Assembly: GCA_031259205.1 (NCBI GenBank)
Contig: JAIRLS010000164.1
Span: 1-7,814 of the forward strand
Reading direction: 5' to 3'
Source: Bacteroidales bacterium
Lineage (GTDB): Bacteria; Bacteroidota; Bacteroidia; Bacteroidales; UBA4181
Length of the DNA: 7,814 bases
Under the pieces are notes generated by a model. It had not been told where the DNA came from. It saw nothing but the letters and a program-made list of their open reading frames with translations, and ran no database searches. The position numbers and the translations under genes are program-made. Shown here piece after piece: positions 5,053 to 7,814 of this stretch (its first letter is position 1; every line of letters begins with the position of its first letter).

Positions 5053-6180
5053 CTAATTCACCGAGTCGTCATTGGTTTTGTTTTCGGCTTCGGGCTGGAA
5101 TACCCATAAATCCTCGTAGTAGTAGCCGCTTTGTCCGGTACCTATCAACACCAGATTATCGCCATTGGAGCCATATCCGGGGAACGACAGGGCAAAAGCG
5201 CCGTTACGGGTGAAGAAGGCCGTTCTTTGGATCCACACGTCTCCGGACACCAGCCGGTTGCCGCTGTACACAGGCGGTTCGTATTCCCAAGTGGTGTTTG
5301 TGTTTCCGGCTGTGATATAGCCTTTTTCGGTAGTGCCGGATCCTTTCATGGAAAAGCCTACGGCGTTGGTACGCAACAGTTTTTGGCCGTATTCGTCGTC
5401 GTAGTCGTTGTCTTCATCGTAGGATTTGATCGGACGCAGGGGTTCCCATTTCGTCCCGTCAAACCGTTGAAATTCGGAAACGTTACCGCTGGCATTCTTT
5501 CCGGTACACAGGTATACCCAGCCGTCGATAACAAAGGCAACGGCGGAACTTCTCTTTTTGCTGGGCGGATTGTTTACTGCTATCCATCCTCCGTCCGGAT
5601 TGCCTGACGAAGGCGGGACGAATTTCCATAAATCCTGCAAATATTCTTTGTCTGCTCCCTTGGTGTAACCACCGGTGATGTAGGCTTCGCCTTTAAGGAC
5701 GAACGCAGTAGCGTCGTATCGGGCGACGCCCGGCAGGGAAGCTATTTTTCTCCATGCCTCGGTAGTACCCTGTTTTGTCGGATCGTATTCCCAAAAATCA
5801 TTCATGACCACTTCGTCGCCGTCCCATCCCGTGCCGACATACCCTTTGCCGTTGACGCTGAATCCCACTGCCCGCTGACGTCCCAAAGGAATCGAGTCGT
5901 TCGTGTTCGTCCACGACCAGCTGCTTACGCCATATCCGTCTTTTTTTACTTTCACCACCCACATATCGCGGCGCGGCGTTTTGTAACCGTTGTCACCGCC
6001 GCATACGTAGCCCGCCGTGTCGCCGATAACGAAAGTTGCCGCATAAGCGCGGGCAACACCTCCAAAATCGCCTGTTCCCGTACCTACCCAGTTACCAACA
6101 AGTTCTTCTTCCGAATCGCCGGAACATGCGGCAAAGGCCACTACTGCCAAACCTAAAATTAACTGCTTTACTGTCTTCAT
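5053..6180 (-). CDS. Kelch-repeat lipoprotein (six-bladed beta-propeller)
   Basis: Predicted exported lipoprotein of 375 residues. The N-terminus MKTVKQLILGLAVVAFAACS is a lipoprotein signal peptide with the lipidated Cys at 19. The rest contains six Kelch-like units, each a hydrophobic strand, a Gly-rich turn and a D-x-W-x-hydrophobic strand. The turn strands are AYAATFVIGDTAGYVCGG (45-62), VGFSVNGKGYVGTG (105-118), TAFVLKGEAYITGG (158-171), VAFVIDGWVYLCTG (214-227), VGFSMKG...GYITAG (274-292) and FALSF...LVLIGTG (329-349). The closing strands are DMWVVKV, DFWEYDP, DLWKFVP, EFQRFDG, TTWEYEP and DLWVFQP. Six units fit a six-bladed propeller. An acidic insert, DEDNDYDDEYG (255-265), lies between blades 4 and 5. 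No catalytic motif is seen; propellers of this kind in Bacteroidota are usually of unknown function and may bind glycan or protein. The start is fixed by the signal peptide. It is transcribed away from the S41 peptidase from a shared promoter region. Confidence 0.88.
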   Translation of the reverse strand: MKTVKQLILGLAVVAFAACSGDSEEELVGNWVGTGTGDFGGVARAYAATFVIGDTAGYVCGGDNGYKTPRRDMWVVKVKKDGYGVSSWSWTNTNDSIPLGRQRAVGFSVNGKGYVGTGWDGDEVVMNDFWEYDPTKQGTTEAWRKIASLPGVARYDATAFVLKGEAYITGGYTKGADKEYLQDLWKFVPPSSGNPDGGWIAVNNPPSKKRSSAVAFVIDGWVYLCTGKNASGNVSEFQRFDGTKWEPLRPIKSYDEDNDYDDEYGQKLLRTNAVGFSMKGSGTTEKGYITAGNTNTTWEYEPPVYSGNRLVSGDVWIQRTAFFTRNGAFALSFPGYGSNGDNLVLIGTGQSGYYYEDLWVFQPEAENKTNDDSVN

Positions 6181-6237
6181 TAAAAAAACTGAAATTTTGA
6201 TATTAAAAACGCATAACTATTGGCTTTATTGCACGTC

Positions 6238-6263
6238 CTGAATTTAAAAAATCTTAAATTCAG
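6238..6263 (-). promoter_or_regulatory. Inverted repeat in the leader of the Kelch lipoprotein gene
   Basis: CTGAATTTAA (6238-6247) and TTAAATTCAG (6254-6263) form a 10-bp perfect inverted repeat with a 6-base spacer. It lies downstream of the predicted -7 box and 58 bases before the start codon, so it would be in the transcribed leader. It could be an operator or an RNA hairpin; the A/T-rich stem makes it a weak terminator at best. Role not shown by the sequence. Confidence 0.5.
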
Positions 6264-6283
6264 CCCTCTTGCAAAAAAACGCA

Positions 6284-6291
6284 CAAATATA
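6284..6291 (-). promoter_or_regulatory. -7 box of the Kelch lipoprotein promoter
   Basis: TATATTTG on the minus strand is an exact TAnnTTTG match. No clear TTTG is found at the expected -33 distance (around 6311-6314). Transcription would start near 6277 and leave a leader of nearly 100 bases containing the inverted repeat at 6238-6263. Confidence 0.5.
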
Positions 6292-6333
6292 GACATTTTT
6301 ATCGTTTTAACTATTTATCTTGTAAAAAAAATA

Positions 6334-6341
6334 TACTTTTG
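6334..6341 (+). promoter_or_regulatory. -7 box of the S41 peptidase promoter
   Basis: TACTTTTG is an exact TAnnTTTG match, but there is no good -33 TTTG at about 19 bases upstream. A start near 6348 gives a leader of about 27 bases that contains the Shine-Dalgarno-like GGAGG. The in-frame TTG at 6339 is part of this box, which argues against it being the start codon. Confidence 0.5.
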
Positions 6342-6362
6342 CATGATTATTTATTTAATAAT

Positions 6363-6367
6363 GGAGG
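6363..6367 (+). promoter_or_regulatory. Shine-Dalgarno site of the S41 peptidase gene
   Basis: GGAGG seven bases before the ATG at 6375. This decides the start, because the frame is open further upstream to a TTG at 6339. Strong Shine-Dalgarno sites are not the rule in Bacteroidota, and the other genes in this window do not show one. Confidence 0.6.
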
Positions 6368-6374
6368 ATTAAAA

Positions 6375-7811
6375 ATGAAGGATTCTTTTGTAAAGTATTT
6401 GAAAACAGCGGCAGTAACGGCCGGACTGTCAATAATGTTGTTGTCCTGCGACAAGGACTCGGACAATAACAACAATAACAATGTAACGATTAATAACTGG
6501 ATTCTTGAAAATATGAGTACGTACTATTTGTGGGAACAGTATCTTCCCTCGCGAACGGACAAAAGCCTCTCGCCCGATGCGTATTTCGAGTCTTTGCTGT
6601 ACAGCGAGGACCGCTTTTCGTGGATTCAGGACGATTTTCTCGAGTTGATCAATATGCTGGCAGGCATAGTAAAGGAAGCCGGATATGATTACTGGCTGTC
6701 ACGAGTTACCGCTAATTCTTCTTCGGTGGCAGGTATCATTACCTATATCAAACCGGGATCGCCGGCAGAACAGGCCGGCCTGAAACGGGGCGATATTTTT
6801 CTTACCGTCAACGGACAACAGCTTACCGACACCAATTACGGGACGTTAACAAATGAAATGGACGCCAACCATACCCTTGGGATATATCGGGAAGGCGAAT
6901 TGACTCCGGTAGCGCTGACAGTGGTCGAGTACGAGGAAAATCCCATCCTGCTGGATACGGTGTATGTGCAGGATGATAAAAAAACGGGCTATCTGATATA
7001 CAACTTTTTTGCTTCCGACAACAACGATGGAACCATGTGTTACGACAAGCAACTCAATGATATTTTCGGCCGTTTCAAAGAGACAGGTATCGACGAGTTG
7101 ATACTGGACTTCCGTTACAACTCCGGCGGAAGCGTTTCGTCCGCTGTCGCGCTGGCGTCAATGATTTCCGGATGCACCGCGCGGGATATTTTTTCAATCG
7201 AACAGTACAACGCCATCGTGGACGCCTATTTCCAAGAACGATACGGTAAGAATTATAACAAGATTCCCTTCATAGACGCCATCACTCTAACCGACAGTAA
7301 TGACAAGGTGATTGAATCAACGCCGATCAATCATCTGGGCATGGAACGGCTTTACGTTCTTACATCGGGCAGGACGGCCTCTGCCAGCGAAATGATAATC
7401 AATGCGCTCAATCCCTACCTGAACGGCAACATTGTCCTTATCGGAGAAACCACCGTAGGCAAGAACGTAGGCTCCTTCACTTTCTATGAAGATGATCCGG
7501 TAAAACAGCAAACCAACAAATGGGGCATGCAGCCCATCGTAATGAGGATTGCCAATAAAGATGGCTTTTCCGAATATTCGCAGGGATTTGAGCCGGATGT
7601 AAAAGTACATGAACTGGATGATGACAGCCTCAAACCGTTGGGAGATACCGAAGAACTGATGCTGAAAACCGCGCTCGACCATATAGCGGGGAGATCCAGA
7701 GCCAGCCGGAAAAATTTCAGACGTTGGGAGCATATCGGTTCGTCTGCCGACAGAACAAAGGCAAGAGGAAACATCATAAAATCGCGCGAGGATTTTAAAT
7801 ACTTAAAGTAG
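6375..7811 (+). CDS. S41 family (C-terminal processing type) peptidase, lipoprotein
   Basis: Predicted envelope serine protease of 478 residues. The signal peptide ends in the lipobox MLLSC with the lipidated Cys at 25, then an Asn-rich linker (DKDSDNNNNNN, 26-36). An N-terminal helical region (about 40-110) precedes a PDZ domain (about 115-185) with VAGIITYIKPGSPAEQAGL and RGDIFLTVNG, which in this family binds the substrate C-terminus. The S41 core includes LILDFRYNSGGSVSSAVALA (242-261) and the catalytic serine in TASASE (S336). The lysine in TTVGKNVGS (K363) lies 27 residues later, the usual Ser/Lys dyad. The C-terminal tail is short and basic. The active site looks complete, so activity is expected; substrates are unknown. 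The ATG at 6375 follows GGAGG and begins the signal peptide. The TAG stop is three bases from the window end. Divergent from the Kelch lipoprotein gene. Confidence 0.93.
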   Translation: MKDSFVKYLKTAAVTAGLSIMLLSCDKDSDNNNNNNVTINNWILENMSTYYLWEQYLPSRTDKSLSPDAYFESLLYSEDRFSWIQDDFLELINMLAGIVKEAGYDYWLSRVTANSSSVAGIITYIKPGSPAEQAGLKRGDIFLTVNGQQLTDTNYGTLTNEMDANHTLGIYREGELTPVALTVVEYEENPILLDTVYVQDDKKTGYLIYNFFASDNNDGTMCYDKQLNDIFGRFKETGIDELILDFRYNSGGSVSSAVALASMISGCTARDIFSIEQYNAIVDAYFQERYGKNYNKIPFIDAITLTDSNDKVIESTPINHLGMERLYVLTSGRTASASEMIINALNPYLNGNIVLIGETTVGKNVGSFTFYEDDPVKQQTNKWGMQPIVMRIANKDGFSEYSQGFEPDVKVHELDDDSLKPLGDTEELMLKTALDHIAGRSRASRKNFRRWEHIGSSADRTKARGNIIKSREDFKYLK

Positions 7812-7814
7812 CTG

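Noticed and set aside
6339..6374. TTG start for the S41 peptidase giving 12 more residues
   Set aside because: The TTG is part of the predicted -7 box, and GGAGG is placed correctly for the ATG at 6375, which starts a normal signal peptide.

Overview
The window looks like chromosomal DNA from a Bacteroidales-type member of the Bacteroidota. The evidence is the gene families present, two lipoproteins typical of that group, mostly A/T-rich leaders without Shine-Dalgarno sites, and several exact matches to the Bacteroidota -7 promoter box TAnnTTTG. Genus cannot be told from this stretch. It may be host-associated, but that is a guess.

Layout: (1) 1-1228, minus, trkA, the cytosolic NAD-binding subunit of a Trk potassium uptake system, cut by the left edge. 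(2) 1229-1595, a gap holding the trkA promoter and a decayed copy (copy 1) of a non-coding repeat element. (3) 1596-2522, minus, a CPBP-family intramembrane protease whose stop codon lies in the right-end remnant of copy 1. (4) 2570-3577, plus, a DusB-type tRNA-dihydrouridine synthase, overlapping by 16 bases (5) 3562-4599, plus, a family 9 (heptosyltransferase-like) glycosyltransferase. (6) 4620-4948, an intact copy (copy 2) of the same element, with 26-bp perfect terminal inverted repeats and an 8-bp perfect target duplication. (7) 5053-6180, minus, a six-bladed Kelch-like lipoprotein. (8) 6181-6374, a divergent promoter region. (9) 6375-7811, plus, an S41/C-terminal-processing-like peptidase lipoprotein.

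The genes are ordinary housekeeping and envelope functions: ion transport, tRNA modification, a surface-glycan transferase, and two exported lipoproteins divided by a shared divergent promoter region. They do not form a single pathway. Only dus and the glycosyltransferase are clearly an operon.

The unusual content is the repeat family. Both copies lie in the same orientation and share internal blocks of 27-28 identical bases. Each carries a variable array of 8-bp units (six in copy 1, three in copy 2) followed by two short palindromes. The palindrome sequences differ between and within copies, while base pairing is mostly kept. Copy 2 has three further hairpins, including a perfect 17-bp stem largely missing from copy 1. 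No transposase is encoded, so copy 2 has the form of a non-autonomous, MITE-like element carrying structured cargo.
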